Assembly (NCBI RefSeq): GCF_014200175.1
Contig: NZ_JACHBD010000022.1
Coordinates: forward strand, 1 to 48,228
Reading direction: 5' to 3'
Origin: Rhizobium lentis
GTDB lineage: Bacteria > Pseudomonadota > Alphaproteobacteria > Rhizobiales > Rhizobiaceae
DNA: 48,228 nucleotides
Positions within the stretch are counted from its first letter, which is position 1. Every line of letters starts with the position of its first letter. The position numbers and the translations under genes are program-made. This document shows, in pieces, positions 8,451-16,795 of the stretch. The notes below the pieces were generated by a model. That model was given only the letters and a program-made list of their open reading frames with translations, made no database searches and had not been told where the DNA came from.

Positions 8451-8774
8451 TCAGCCGACAAGCCGAGCCGCAGCTTCGCCAGTCTGCACGTCGATAAGCG
8501 TGATCGGGCTTGCTGCAAAGAAACGACGTTCGTTGTTGGTCAGCGCTGCCGCATCCAGCACCGCCAAACGTGGGGCGTTGGATCGCTTCGTGATCTGTCG
8601 GGCGTAGGTGCGCAGCATCTGGTCGTTGAAGCGGCAGCCGATGAAGAAGAAGCCTCTGTTGGTGCGCCGCTCCTTCACCGCTTCGCTGATCCACCTGAGC
8701 GGCGGAACTCCTTCCGTCGCTGATGCAGCCGTTGATGGCGTGCTCGGCCGGCCTTCCGGTGGGCCGACCGGCAT
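8451..8774 (-). pseudogene. SIR2-like family protein, C-terminal fragment
   Basis: The frame has a natural C-terminal 75 residues: RRTNRGFFFIGCRFNDQMLR, TYARQITKRS, ALTNNERRFFAASPIT then a stop. FxFxGCRFxDQxLRxYxxQI resembles the last conserved block of SIR2-like (NAD-binding Rossmann-like) proteins found in rhizobial symbiotic regions. The N-terminal part (Gly-Ala-Gly and catalytic His regions) is missing, and the first 25 residues look like random read-in. It is therefore a 5'-truncated remnant. The SIR2 assignment is moderate. Confidence 0.5.
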
Positions 8775-8789
8775 CGAGGCAGGCGATCA

Positions 8790-10406
8790 CTACGCGGCGG
8801 GCGCGGCGCGCGAGGTTTCGATGCGCTTCAGTCCATCGGTGATGGCGGCGAGCCCTTCCCGCAGCGTCTGCCCTATAGTGCCCGGACCGATGTCGATTGG
8901 AGGATTGTCAAGCATGGCTACAATGTCGCTGCCGTTGAGATAGTCGAGCTTCTTCTGGACTGTGGTTCTGACACGCTCGGTCGCGCTCGACATTGCGTCA
9001 CCGTTGCGTTCGGTGATGGCGGAGAGCTGATCCGAAAGCTCTCCACCGAACTGCAGGAAGATGTCGTCGACATACCTCCACGTTCCGCCGCGGGCTTCCA
9101 CATCGACCATCTGGTTGATCTTGCTCTTTACCTCATCCCTCAGCGTCAAGGCAGTGTCGAGATGAGCCTGCCATGCAGCTATGATACTTTCGACCGAGTT
9201 TTCGACGGACTTGGTCCTTTCGGGCTGGTCTGTGATGCCAAGAAGGACCAGAAGTTGATCATCGTTACCGAGCCGCGGGACCACCGCTGCGATCAGACGC
9301 TCCACAACCGCGCGCCTACGGGCTGCATCGCCTAGTTCCTTCGGCCATTGCGACGACACTATCTTCGCAATCCTTTCAGAATTCGCGTTCTCTAGCGGAT
9401 AAGAAAGCTGTCGCTCCTGAGCCTTTGCCTTGATCAGACGGAACAAGGACTCTACTACCTCGTCTTGATCGAGAGCACCCGTTGGGACTCTGTTCAGATC
9501 GATCCCATTCACCACGACCTCTTCGCGGCGGTCGCCGTTTGTCTCGCCCTGCCCCGCCCCATCGGGCATGTCATCCACATATTGAAGATTTCGCAGATTC
9601 TCAGGATAGGCCAGCATCAACAGAAGCCGGCCGGCGAAGTTGTGCAGCGTTGCCTCCTGCTCTTCCTGAGGCGTCGCAGCCAGCACACGTTGCAGCCAAT
9701 CCGCGATCTTCGTGGTCAGATGGGACAACTCTGCGGTCTGTCCCGCGCCAATTTGCGCGCTGAGACTTACTGCGTGATTGGAAATGGTCGCTGCCGCGGC
9801 GGCAATGCCCTCCTTCACTTCCGGGAGAAGCTGCTCCAGGAGCTCAGCCCCGCCTTCACGCTTGCTTCTCTCTTCAGTTTCCTCAACACTCCCTGCGGAG
9901 TTCCCTTCCGCGCTATCGAGTGCCGCCATCGGCCGATTTAATTCTTCAGAGTCATCGGGTGGAAGAAATTGAGAGTTCTCCTCGGCGTTCATCTCAAACT
10001 GCTGAATGTCTTCTTCAGTTAAAATTCCTGCTTCCTGCATGTCAGGCAGCCTCATGCGGAAGTTCACGAAATACTTCTTCATCACCTTTTGGACCTGCGG
10101 GAACCCGGCCTTTCCACCATCAGCCAACTTGACGAGGATAACGCCGTTTTCGTTCATCCTGCCCGTGCCTCTCCGCAGAAGCGAAAAGGTCTCCTTACCA
10201 CTATCCTCATCATCTTCAAAAGGCATGCTTTTCAAAGTTTGTGCCAATCCATTGAGCTTTTTCTTACTCACCAGGACAGCAGGCTTCCGCAGATCGCCAA
10301 CCGTGCCAACCGCAAAGCAGAACTCCAAATCCGCACTGTTCCTCGTCTGGTCGATCAACTGCATAAACTTCTTTGCTCTTGTCCTATTGTGCTTCATTCC
10401 GGCCAT
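8790..10406 (-). CDS. Unrecognised 538-residue protein downstream of tssM
   Basis: A complete gene with GGAGAG five bases before its ATG. I do not recognise the family. Residues 1-140 form a basic, ordered-looking domain (FCFAVGTVGDLRKPAVLVSK, NENGVILVKLADGGKAGFPQ, MKKYFVNFRMRLPDM). Residues 140-200 are an acidic, low-complexity linker (ENSQFLPPDDSEELN). The remaining 340 residues are mostly predicted helical (LTTKIADWLQRVL, LHNFAGRLLLMLAYPENLRN, VVERLIAAVVPRLG, TVQKKLDYLNGSDIVAML). No signal peptide, transmembrane helix or catalytic motif is visible. It is the last gene of the minus-strand T6SS half, where tagF, pppA or effector genes are common, but it does not resemble TagF or PppA. A T6SS accessory factor or cargo is an inference from position. 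Confidence 0.65.
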   Translation of the reverse strand: MAGMKHNRTRAKKFMQLIDQTRNSADLEFCFAVGTVGDLRKPAVLVSKKKLNGLAQTLKSMPFEDDEDSGKETFSLLRRGTGRMNENGVILVKLADGGKAGFPQVQKVMKKYFVNFRMRLPDMQEAGILTEEDIQQFEMNAEENSQFLPPDDSEELNRPMAALDSAEGNSAGSVEETEERSKREGGAELLEQLLPEVKEGIAAAAATISNHAVSLSAQIGAGQTAELSHLTTKIADWLQRVLAATPQEEQEATLHNFAGRLLLMLAYPENLRNLQYVDDMPDGAGQGETNGDRREEVVVNGIDLNRVPTGALDQDEVVESLFRLIKAKAQERQLSYPLENANSERIAKIVSSQWPKELGDAARRRAVVERLIAAVVPRLGNDDQLLVLLGITDQPERTKSVENSVESIIAAWQAHLDTALTLRDEVKSKINQMVDVEARGGTWRYVDDIFLQFGGELSDQLSAITERNGDAMSSATERVRTTVQKKLDYLNGSDIVAMLDNPPIDIGPGTIGQTLREGLAAITDGLKRIETSRAAPAA

Positions 10407-10428
10407 TATATCTCTCCAGTTTCCTGTT

Positions 10429-10745
10429 CTAGATCAGTGTACGTCGGTTGATAGGATGGGACAGGATCTGATCACCCAACTTCCCGAAGATTTGCCTGAT
10501 GGAGGTGACCGCGCTCTCCAGCGGTCTAGTCGAGCCGGAAAGCGGCGCGCCGAGATCAAGCAACGATCGCCGCCAGTCGCAGCCGTGACCGCCTCCGATC
10601 CGGCCGGCAACCGAAATGCCGACCTCTCCCGCCGCAGACCTGCGTGGGCGTCTCGTGATCCCATAGGGCCTTCCCAGCGCAAGTCGGATGCTATCCCGGC
10701 GGTCATAAGAAATCTGGACATCGGAATTCTGACAGCAGATTGCGG
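10429..10745 (-). other. Reading frame without clear start between tssM and the 538-residue gene
   Basis: After the tssM stop the minus strand holds an open frame reading SYDRRDSIRLALGRPYGITR, AAGEVGISVAGRIGGGHGCD, LLDLGAPLSGSTRPLESAV and IRQIFGKLGDQILSHPINRR then stop. The composition is protein-like, but there is no ATG, GTG or TTG in a good place and no ribosome binding site. It may be the tail of a lost gene at this position (tagF sits here in many imp loci), though I see no TagF motif. The tssM coding end overlaps its first codons. Confidence 0.35.
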
Positions 10746-13700
10746 GACAACGGGCTCATCACGCTGTCAGGCTGGAGGTTAAAAACCGCCCAATGGTCAC
10801 CGGACACCAGTCGTACCTGAATAAGGTCCCCACCTCCTAAGGGCCGCTTGTCCGCCTCATTTAAGAGGCGAAATAGCGCCCAATGGCCGCTCTTGGAGAG
10901 AATGGCGCCTCGAAAACCGATGAAAGCGACGGAAGCGCCGCCGACGCCGCTGGCCGTGGGCCAATGGAAATGCATGGCCGCGGCGGCCGTTCCTCGTCGA
11001 TGTTCGAGGCGCTGGCCGTCGATGTCCACCACCACCTGGTCTGTCAACGGATCGGTCTCGGCGACGGTGAGCAGGAATCCAACTGACAACTGGCCGGTAT
11101 CCTCGAACATGGTGTCGCGGATTGTGGCTGCCCGTTGGAACTGGGCCAAGGTATTGCGGCCGATAGGGAAATCGACACCGCTCGTTGGCCGAAACTGCCA
11201 CGAACCTGTGGATTTGTCGACGAAGGGGGAAAGGTTCTCGGCGAAGAAAGTGTCGATCTCCGCCTTGCGGCCGAACAGTCGGGCGAAATCGCTCAAAGGG
11301 ACATCCCGGCGGGATCCGCGCGCGAAGGGATACCGTCCTTCCGTAGCCCGCCGGCACAAATCGCCGGGGCCGCCCGCCCAACCGCTCGCCAACTCGCGCC
11401 TCACGCCGCTGACGGTTAGGTCCGAGCTGTGGCGGCTGAGGCCGAGGATCCATTGCCGGATGGGTTCGGGCAGATTGGTCGCTCCCGCCTCGATCTGGTG
11501 GATGGCGACGCCCGCCTGCCCGTTGTGTTCCAAGATGTTCGAACCCGCCAGCCCCTGCGCCTGGCTGAGGGAGCGATACAGTTCGCCCAGATCGCGGAGA
11601 GCACTGTCGATCGGCGCCTGCGCGCCCGCTTGGCTGTTCGACGGCACTTCGACCAACTGGTGCAGCCACTGGAAATGATCGTCCATATAGAGCCGGACGT
11701 GAGCTTCAGGCGTGTCCGCGGCCGGTTGAGAGCGGAACAGTGCCTCGAGCTCGCTTGGCAACACCTCGCCTTGGGGGACACTGTCACCTTTCGTCAAGCC
11801 GTCCTCGGGAACATGTGGTTGCTTGAGCTTTAGCTCCTGCGCCGCCGCGAAAAGGAACAGGCGCATTGGTGACGTCGGCGCGGACAGCGTGTTCAAGGTG
11901 CGCAGCGCGTCATCGATGCCCCCAAACGGGTGGATAGACATATCGCCAATGAGCTGGTCCCAGCGCAACGCGAACTCCTGAGCGTAGAGATCCGCCGCCG
12001 AACGCCGCAGCTTCTGGCTCACATCATCGGCTGCGGTCGGCGCGACTACCTGTGCATCGAGAACCCAGCCTTCTGCAGCGACAGCGTCAGCCACCTGCGG
12101 CAGCAATCGCAGAAAAATTCCGTAAAACCCCGCCCTCGTGTAGATGCCAGGAACCCCCTCGCTGAGCGGCTGTCCCGATTTGCGAGCCAGGACGCCCTGC
12201 GCCAGCGGCCCGGCATGGTCGGCCAGACGCCAGGTTGGCGCCCGCGAGGCTTCGGGACTGGTCGCGATGATGTCGAGGACGCGGCGCGCCATCGAGACGG
12301 CCTGGAGCTTCGCGCGGCTCCTCTCGATCAGTTCGCCGTTAAGCTCACTATGGGGCAGCGGCCCTTCCATGAGGGCATCCAGGTGATCAGCGAGCGCGCG
12401 GCGCAGGCCGGCATCGGCTTCGGCCGGAAACATCACTCCCCAGTCGGCAGCCATCCAGTTCATGACGACCGCGCGCTGGAGCGGACCCTGCTGACCCAGC
12501 ATCAGGTAAACCTTTAACGCCTGGTAGACGAACTGATCATCGTCGTGCCGCTCGGCCAGTAAGGTTTCCAATCGGAAGATCAGCCGCGGCAGAAGGACGG
12601 TGTTCAAGGCGCGGCGGTACGCCGCGAGCGTTTGAACCTTGATTTTCTTACTCTGGTCGAGACCCGAACTTGATAGGCGGTCGCCCGCGCTGTCGCCGTT
12701 AGAATCACGCAGCCGCTGAAGCAGTGGCAGGATGGGTCGAAGATCGGCACTCTCAACCCGGTCGAGCTTCAGCTTTTCGGCCCCTCTGACATAGCTGCCA
12801 GCCATTAGGCGAACGCTCTCGATCCGCTCAACATTCCGAATATAGCTGAACGTCCACAAGACGCCGGCGCTAACGATGACCGCCGCTATCATCGTGTAGG
12901 CGCTATATCGGATCCGCCGCTGGCGCCGATCGAAGCGGTGATTGGCACCGACGAGCCCAGCTTCGGCGAAAACGACTTCGCGCAGCAGCCGGCTGATGAA
13001 ATAACCACGCCCCGGGCCACGAAGCGCTGTACAGGGCGGCTGAGCGATCTCGAAGGTCTGAGATCTGGCGTTCGCAACTCGATCGAAGGGCATGCCAATT
13101 TGCGTGCCGCTTAAGAAGTAGACGCCGCGGAGCATAAGCGGTTCCTGGAACGAATTCCCGCCAAAGGCTTCCTTCAAGAACTGTTGCGTCAGGTGCTTGA
13201 GGCTAGCGACCTGCTGTGGGAAGCCGAACATGAGCGCGCGACGCTGGAGGTTGCTTTCATGCTGCATTCGTTCAAGCAGCCTTTCGTTTAGGCGGCCAAC
13301 CAGCGCATCGTATGCTGCGGCAAACGCCATCGGATCGCCTTCGTCCTCCGAAGCCTCTTGCGCAAAGCTGAACCCCCACACCGCCTCCCGCCCCTCGCGA
13401 CCCAGATCGTCGAAGAATTCAACAAATCCCGCCAGCAGATCGCTCTTAGTGAAAAGCACATAAATCGGCAGTTGCAGGCGAAGCTCCCTGTAAACTTCGA
13501 GGAGCCGCTCACGGATACAGCGCGCGCGATCGGCGAGCACTTCCTCGGATGTCGAGTTCAGCTCGCTGATCCCGATCGTGACTAAGACCCCGTTCAGCGG
13601 CTGCCGTGGCCGGGAGCGTCTGAGCATACGAAGCAAGCCACGCCAAACCGCTTTGTCCCGGTCTGCATCACCTTCCTGTATCGTGTAGCGCCCAGCAGTG

Positions 13701-14308
13701 TCGACGAACACCGCGTCATCGGTGATCCACCAGTCGCAGTTTTCCGTACCCGCGACCCCACCGGCGGCTCTCAGACCGGACCTTGCAGCCAGCGGAAAGC
13801 TGAGCCCGGAATTGACTATTGCTGTGGTCTTCCCCGAGTCGGGCGGACCGATCATCACATACCATGGCCGCTGATAGAGCCACCGCCTGCTGATACCTCC
13901 TGCGTAGCGGCGCCCCTTGAGTGTGGTAAGGGCCTCGCGGAAACGATGACGAATCGCCTCAAGCTCTCTTTCAGCAAGCGTGCTGGCTTGGCCCACACTT
14001 CGGTCGGAAGGCCTTGGGTCTCCCTTCTTCTGCTCGGCCCCAACCTCGTCCAGGGCTCCCGACACTCGTGATTGGACGAGGTCTTCAAAATAGGCCTGAA
14101 CCTTGTAAAGCTGGGACTGGATCAAGTAGATCACGGTGTATCCGACCGGAATCAGCATCGATGCCGCGATCTGGCTGCGAAGGCTGTCAAGCGGCGCAAA
14201 TCCTCCGACCGAGATGTGTGGTCCGAGCGTGAAGATTAAGGCACACACGATCCCTGCCCCGCCGACACGGAGCCATTGCCACCTAAGCGCTTTTTTGATT
14301 GACTGCAT
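10703..14308 (-). CDS. tssM: Type VI secretion inner-membrane protein TssM (ImpL/IcmF)
   Basis: A 1201-residue IcmF-family protein. Two hydrophobic segments near residues 15-35 and 47-65 and a third before RNVERIESVRL (about 475-495) are the usual three membrane helices. The cytoplasmic loop has a Walker A motif, GPPDSGKTT (residues 154-162), VDTAGRY as switch region and LFTKSDLL as specificity motif. The C-terminal periplasmic part ends with the typical ...LSEFRCPDFL. TssM spans the inner membrane and periplasm and, with TssL, forms the trans-envelope complex that docks the baseplate. It starts ten bases after tssL in the same operon. The frame is intact. Confidence 0.95.
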   Translation of the reverse strand: MQSIKKALRWQWLRVGGAGIVCALIFTLGPHISVGGFAPLDSLRSQIAASMLIPVGYTVIYLIQSQLYKVQAYFEDLVQSRVSGALDEVGAEQKKGDPRPSDRSVGQASTLAERELEAIRHRFREALTTLKGRRYAGGISRRWLYQRPWYVMIGPPDSGKTTAIVNSGLSFPLAARSGLRAAGGVAGTENCDWWITDDAVFVDTAGRYTIQEGDADRDKAVWRGLLRMLRRSRPRQPLNGVLVTIGISELNSTSEEVLADRARCIRERLLEVYRELRLQLPIYVLFTKSDLLAGFVEFFDDLGREGREAVWGFSFAQEASEDEGDPMAFAAAYDALVGRLNERLLERMQHESNLQRRALMFGFPQQVASLKHLTQQFLKEAFGGNSFQEPLMLRGVYFLSGTQIGMPFDRVANARSQTFEIAQPPCTALRGPGRGYFISRLLREVVFAEAGLVGANHRFDRRQRRIRYSAYTMIAAVIVSAGVLWTFSYIRNVERIESVRLMAGSYVRGAEKLKLDRVESADLRPILPLLQRLRDSNGDSAGDRLSSSGLDQSKKIKVQTLAAYRRALNTVLLPRLIFRLETLLAERHDDDQFVYQALKVYLMLGQQGPLQRAVVMNWMAADWGVMFPAEADAGLRRALADHLDALMEGPLPHSELNGELIERSRAKLQAVSMARRVLDIIATSPEASRAPTWRLADHAGPLAQGVLARKSGQPLSEGVPGIYTRAGFYGIFLRLLPQVADAVAAEGWVLDAQVVAPTAADDVSQKLRRSAADLYAQEFALRWDQLIGDMSIHPFGGIDDALRTLNTLSAPTSPMRLFLFAAAQELKLKQPHVPEDGLTKGDSVPQGEVLPSELEALFRSQPAADTPEAHVRLYMDDHFQWLHQLVEVPSNSQAGAQAPIDSALRDLGELYRSLSQAQGLAGSNILEHNGQAGVAIHQIEAGATNLPEPIRQWILGLSRHSSDLTVSGVRRELASGWAGGPGDLCRRATEGRYPFARGSRRDVPLSDFARLFGRKAEIDTFFAENLSPFVDKSTGSWQFRPTSGVDFPIGRNTLAQFQRAATIRDTMFEDTGQLSVGFLLTVAETDPLTDQVVVDIDGQRLEHRRGTAAAAMHFHWPTASGVGGASVAFIGFRGAILSKSGHWALFRLLNEADKRPLGGGDLIQVRLVSGDHWAVFNLQPDSVMSPLSRNLLSEFRCPDFL

Positions 14309-14317
14309 GGCCTGCCT

Positions 14318-15619
14318 TCATCGTGTCTTTGTGATGATGATTTCAATCCGACGGTTCCGCGCGCGGCCCTCAGGCGTATGGTTCGAAGCGACCGGTTCAC
14401 CGCTCCCTCTGCCCTCTTCTCGCACGCGGCCTGGGTCATCCATGATGGATTTGATAATCTCGGCAGCTGTCCTCGCACGCGCGAGCGAAAGGGAATCGTT
14501 TGAAGGGAAGGCGAGCGATTGCACCGGCATGGCGTCGGTGTGCCCGGTCAGGAGGATTGCTCCCGACTCATCGTTCAGAGAACGACCAATTCGTAAAAGA
14601 AGCGGCAGGAACATTTTCTTCACTTCCGGACTAGCAGAATCGAACATCCCGGAGGCGCGAATGGTAACGACGATCTGCTGTGGGTCCTCGGACACAGTGA
14701 CAAGCCCTTCGCGGATTTCGGGCTCGAGGAAGTTACGCAGTCGGCCGCTGCTCATCACAACCTTTGGCGGCAATACGATTCTCACCGATCTGACAGCGCC
14801 GTTCGGCGGCAATGTCGCGAGATCGTTGAAGACAGCATCGGCGCGGGCATTTAATGCATGCAGAAGTCCGGTATAGATCGAGAGGAGTAACCCTGCCCCA
14901 AACGCTACGACAGCCCAGATTGGAACGATTGTGCGGCGTGGCTTCGGATTATTAGAGTTCCTCCGCCAGTGCGGGGATAGTTCGCGCTCGAAGTCACCAC
15001 GGGCTGCTCGGATCAGGCGGTAGACGTCTTCGCACAGCACACTGAGCTCTGCGGCTCCTCCCGCAGTGACGCGGTAGCGGCCTTCGAAGCCCAACCTCAT
15101 GCAGTAGTAGAGCAGCTCCAGCAGTTCTATATTGATGGCCGGTTCATTTTTCAATTGCGTCAGCAGATCGAAGAAACGCTCGCCGCCCCAGGTATCGCTG
15201 AACAGCGATCCCACCAAGCTGCGCGTCGTCCAGACGCTGTTGCTGCCCCAGGCTGTGTTCAGAACGATGTCATCGATGGTCGCGCAGAGGGCGTATTTGC
15301 AGACCTTGATCGCTCGCGATGGCAATCCGAGCGGCGTGATCCGACGCTCAAAAGCATCGATCTCCTGCAGCACTCTAAGGCGCAGTGCTTCAACGTCAAT
15401 ATGGCTAGCACTGCTCTTGAGCTGAGCGCTGAGACCCAGCAGCGCCGCCGCGGCGGCGACCAGTGGATTAAGTCGGTCGAGCGCAAGCATCTCCCAGGTA
15501 AGTTCGTCCGGCACTGGCGATGACGGCGAAGGGACAGCCAACTGCTCCTCGGCGTGGAGGAGGACGAGTGGCTGGGATTCTGGCATCGTTTCCTCAATCA
15601 CCATCATCAACCCGCCCAC
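14318..15619 (-). CDS. tssL: Type VI secretion protein TssL (ImpK/DotU) with C-terminal OmpA domain
   Basis: 433 residues. Residues 40-225 are the DotU/ImpK cytoplasmic hook (ALCATIDDIVLNTAWG, LLELLYYCMRLGFEGRY), a single membrane helix lies near residues 237-257 (IWAVVAFGAGLLLSIYTGLL), and the periplasmic end is an OmpA-like peptidoglycan-binding domain (LTGHTDAMPV, SLSLARARTAAEII, HTPEGRARNRRIEI). The OmpA fusion supplies the cell-wall anchor that some systems carry on a separate TagL. The first ATG overlaps the end of fha by 13 bases; later ATGs within the first 12 residues are possible starts. Confidence 0.94.
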   Translation of the reverse strand: MGGLMMVIEETMPESQPLVLLHAEEQLAVPSPSSPVPDELTWEMLALDRLNPLVAAAAALLGLSAQLKSSASHIDVEALRLRVLQEIDAFERRITPLGLPSRAIKVCKYALCATIDDIVLNTAWGSNSVWTTRSLVGSLFSDTWGGERFFDLLTQLKNEPAINIELLELLYYCMRLGFEGRYRVTAGGAAELSVLCEDVYRLIRAARGDFERELSPHWRRNSNNPKPRRTIVPIWAVVAFGAGLLLSIYTGLLHALNARADAVFNDLATLPPNGAVRSVRIVLPPKVVMSSGRLRNFLEPEIREGLVTVSEDPQQIVVTIRASGMFDSASPEVKKMFLPLLLRIGRSLNDESGAILLTGHTDAMPVQSLAFPSNDSLSLARARTAAEIIKSIMDDPGRVREEGRGSGEPVASNHTPEGRARNRRIEIIITKTR

Positions 15620-16788
15620 TTCCCTTCGGAGCGGACGCTCTCATCGTGGGATCGGCGGGCGGGTCGTCGACGCTCTCGCACTGGGCGCGCGAAGTCGGCG
15701 CCGAAGCTCCGGAGCAAATCAGTTTCGATGTTCGATACGACGTCATTGAAGACACGCACGTACGCACTCCGGTTTCGCGCCTTATGGTTGCGGTGCAAAA
15801 GGGAACGGGTCCGCCCCATCGCCTTCTCGATCCCTGCTAGGGACAAGCGTGCACGGACGCTGGACAGAGCCTTCTGCACAGCCGCGAAAAACACGTCATG
15901 CGTCCCACGGTCGGCGAAGGCATGCTCAATGGCCAGGTCTCCGCGGAGGAACCCCCTGACATCCGGAACGAACCTCAGGGGTTTTTCGTCGGAACTCTTA
16001 TTTCTGAATGATTGTTCGCCAGCTCTCGCTCGGAGTGAATGTTGTGCAGCGCGGCGGAATACAGAAGCATTTTCCCTGCACGATCCAGCACGCTTACGAT
16101 GCCGGCATTCCGGACATCTGCCAATGATAAGCCACAGGCGGCAAGAAAAGCCGTGACGGCCGCCCGATGATTCTTGTCGAGATGATTGATCTACCTTGGG
16201 TTGCGCCAAGATGGGGGCCCGATCCGGCACACTGTCTGCGTAGATATCCAACGGACTTCTCATCATGCCCGCCAGCGCGTCAAACCGAGTGTCTAAGACT
16301 GGCAATGGTGGGAACTCGCCGTCCCTCAGGTCCAGCAGCGCTTCTTCACCCCGGGCGCGCTTGCCCGCCAGGAGCGACGAGGCCATTTCGCGGGGGCCAA
16401 GAAAACTCAACTCCTCACTTGTCGCTGCAAGTTGTCCCTCCGGTTCGGCGGCACTCTCCGCAATGGATATCGAAGGCGACACGACGACATCGATCCTATA
16501 GGCGCCGATCTGAATAACATCGCTGGTTTTCCGGGCGACCGGCGCCTCTGACGGAAGCGGCACAGCCTCGTCACTCAGGCATGTGTTGCCGCGGCCTCGG
16601 TCGATCAGTCCGTATCGCCGTGCCATGCATTCGATTGAGCAGTGGTATTTCGAGACCATCTGCTGATCATCCGGCAGAACGAGGCTGTTGCCTGCTCGGC
16701 TGGTAGTCAGCCCACCAGCCGCGTCGCCAGGCACGAGATATTCCGGAAAACTGCATCTATTGCTGTGTACACGTAGCGTGAGGGGCAT
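15607..16788 (-). CDS. fha: Type VI FHA-domain regulator Fha (ImpI/TagH), middle out of frame
   Basis: The N-terminus is a forkhead-associated domain (SLVLPDDQQMVSKYHCSIEC, YGLIDRGRGNTCLSDEAVPL) that would read phosphothreonine signals from PpkA. The C-terminus (LRFVPDVRGFLRGDLAIEHA onward) is the ImpI/VasC type VI domain. Between about 16185 and 15982 the frame used here gives Arg/Ser-rich text, while the neighbouring frame gives the conserved family text: HRAAVTAFLAACGLSLADVR, AGKMLLYSAALHNI, SERELANNHSEIRVPTKNP. A one-base gain near 16185 and a one-base loss in a short C/G run at 15978-15981 restore the frame, so about 67 residues are scrambled. The gene follows tssK by seven bases. Either function is altered or the sequence has two errors. 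No ppkA or pppA is in the window. Confidence 0.88.
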   Translation of the reverse strand: MPLTLRVHSNRCSFPEYLVPGDAAGGLTTSRAGNSLVLPDDQQMVSKYHCSIECMARRYGLIDRGRGNTCLSDEAVPLPSEAPVARKTSDVIQIGAYRIDVVVSPSISIAESAAEPEGQLAATSEELSFLGPREMASSLLAGKRARGEEALLDLRDGEFPPLPVLDTRFDALAGMMRSPLDIYADSVPDRAPILAQPKVDQSSRQESSGGRHGFSCRLWLIIGRCPECRHRKRAGSCRENASVFRRAAQHSLRARAGEQSFRNKSSDEKPLRFVPDVRGFLRGDLAIEHAFADRGTHDVFFAAVQKALSSVRARLSLAGIEKAMGRTRSLLHRNHKARNRSAYVRVFNDVVSNIETDLLRSFGADFARPVRERRRPARRSHDESVRSEGKWAG

Positions 16789-16795
16789 TGGTGGG

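Noticed and set aside
10006..11678. Several plus-strand frames of 130-276 codons opposite tssM and the 538-residue gene
   Set aside because: They mirror high-GC coding sequence on the other strand, with Arg/Pro/Ser-rich text and no conserved motif.
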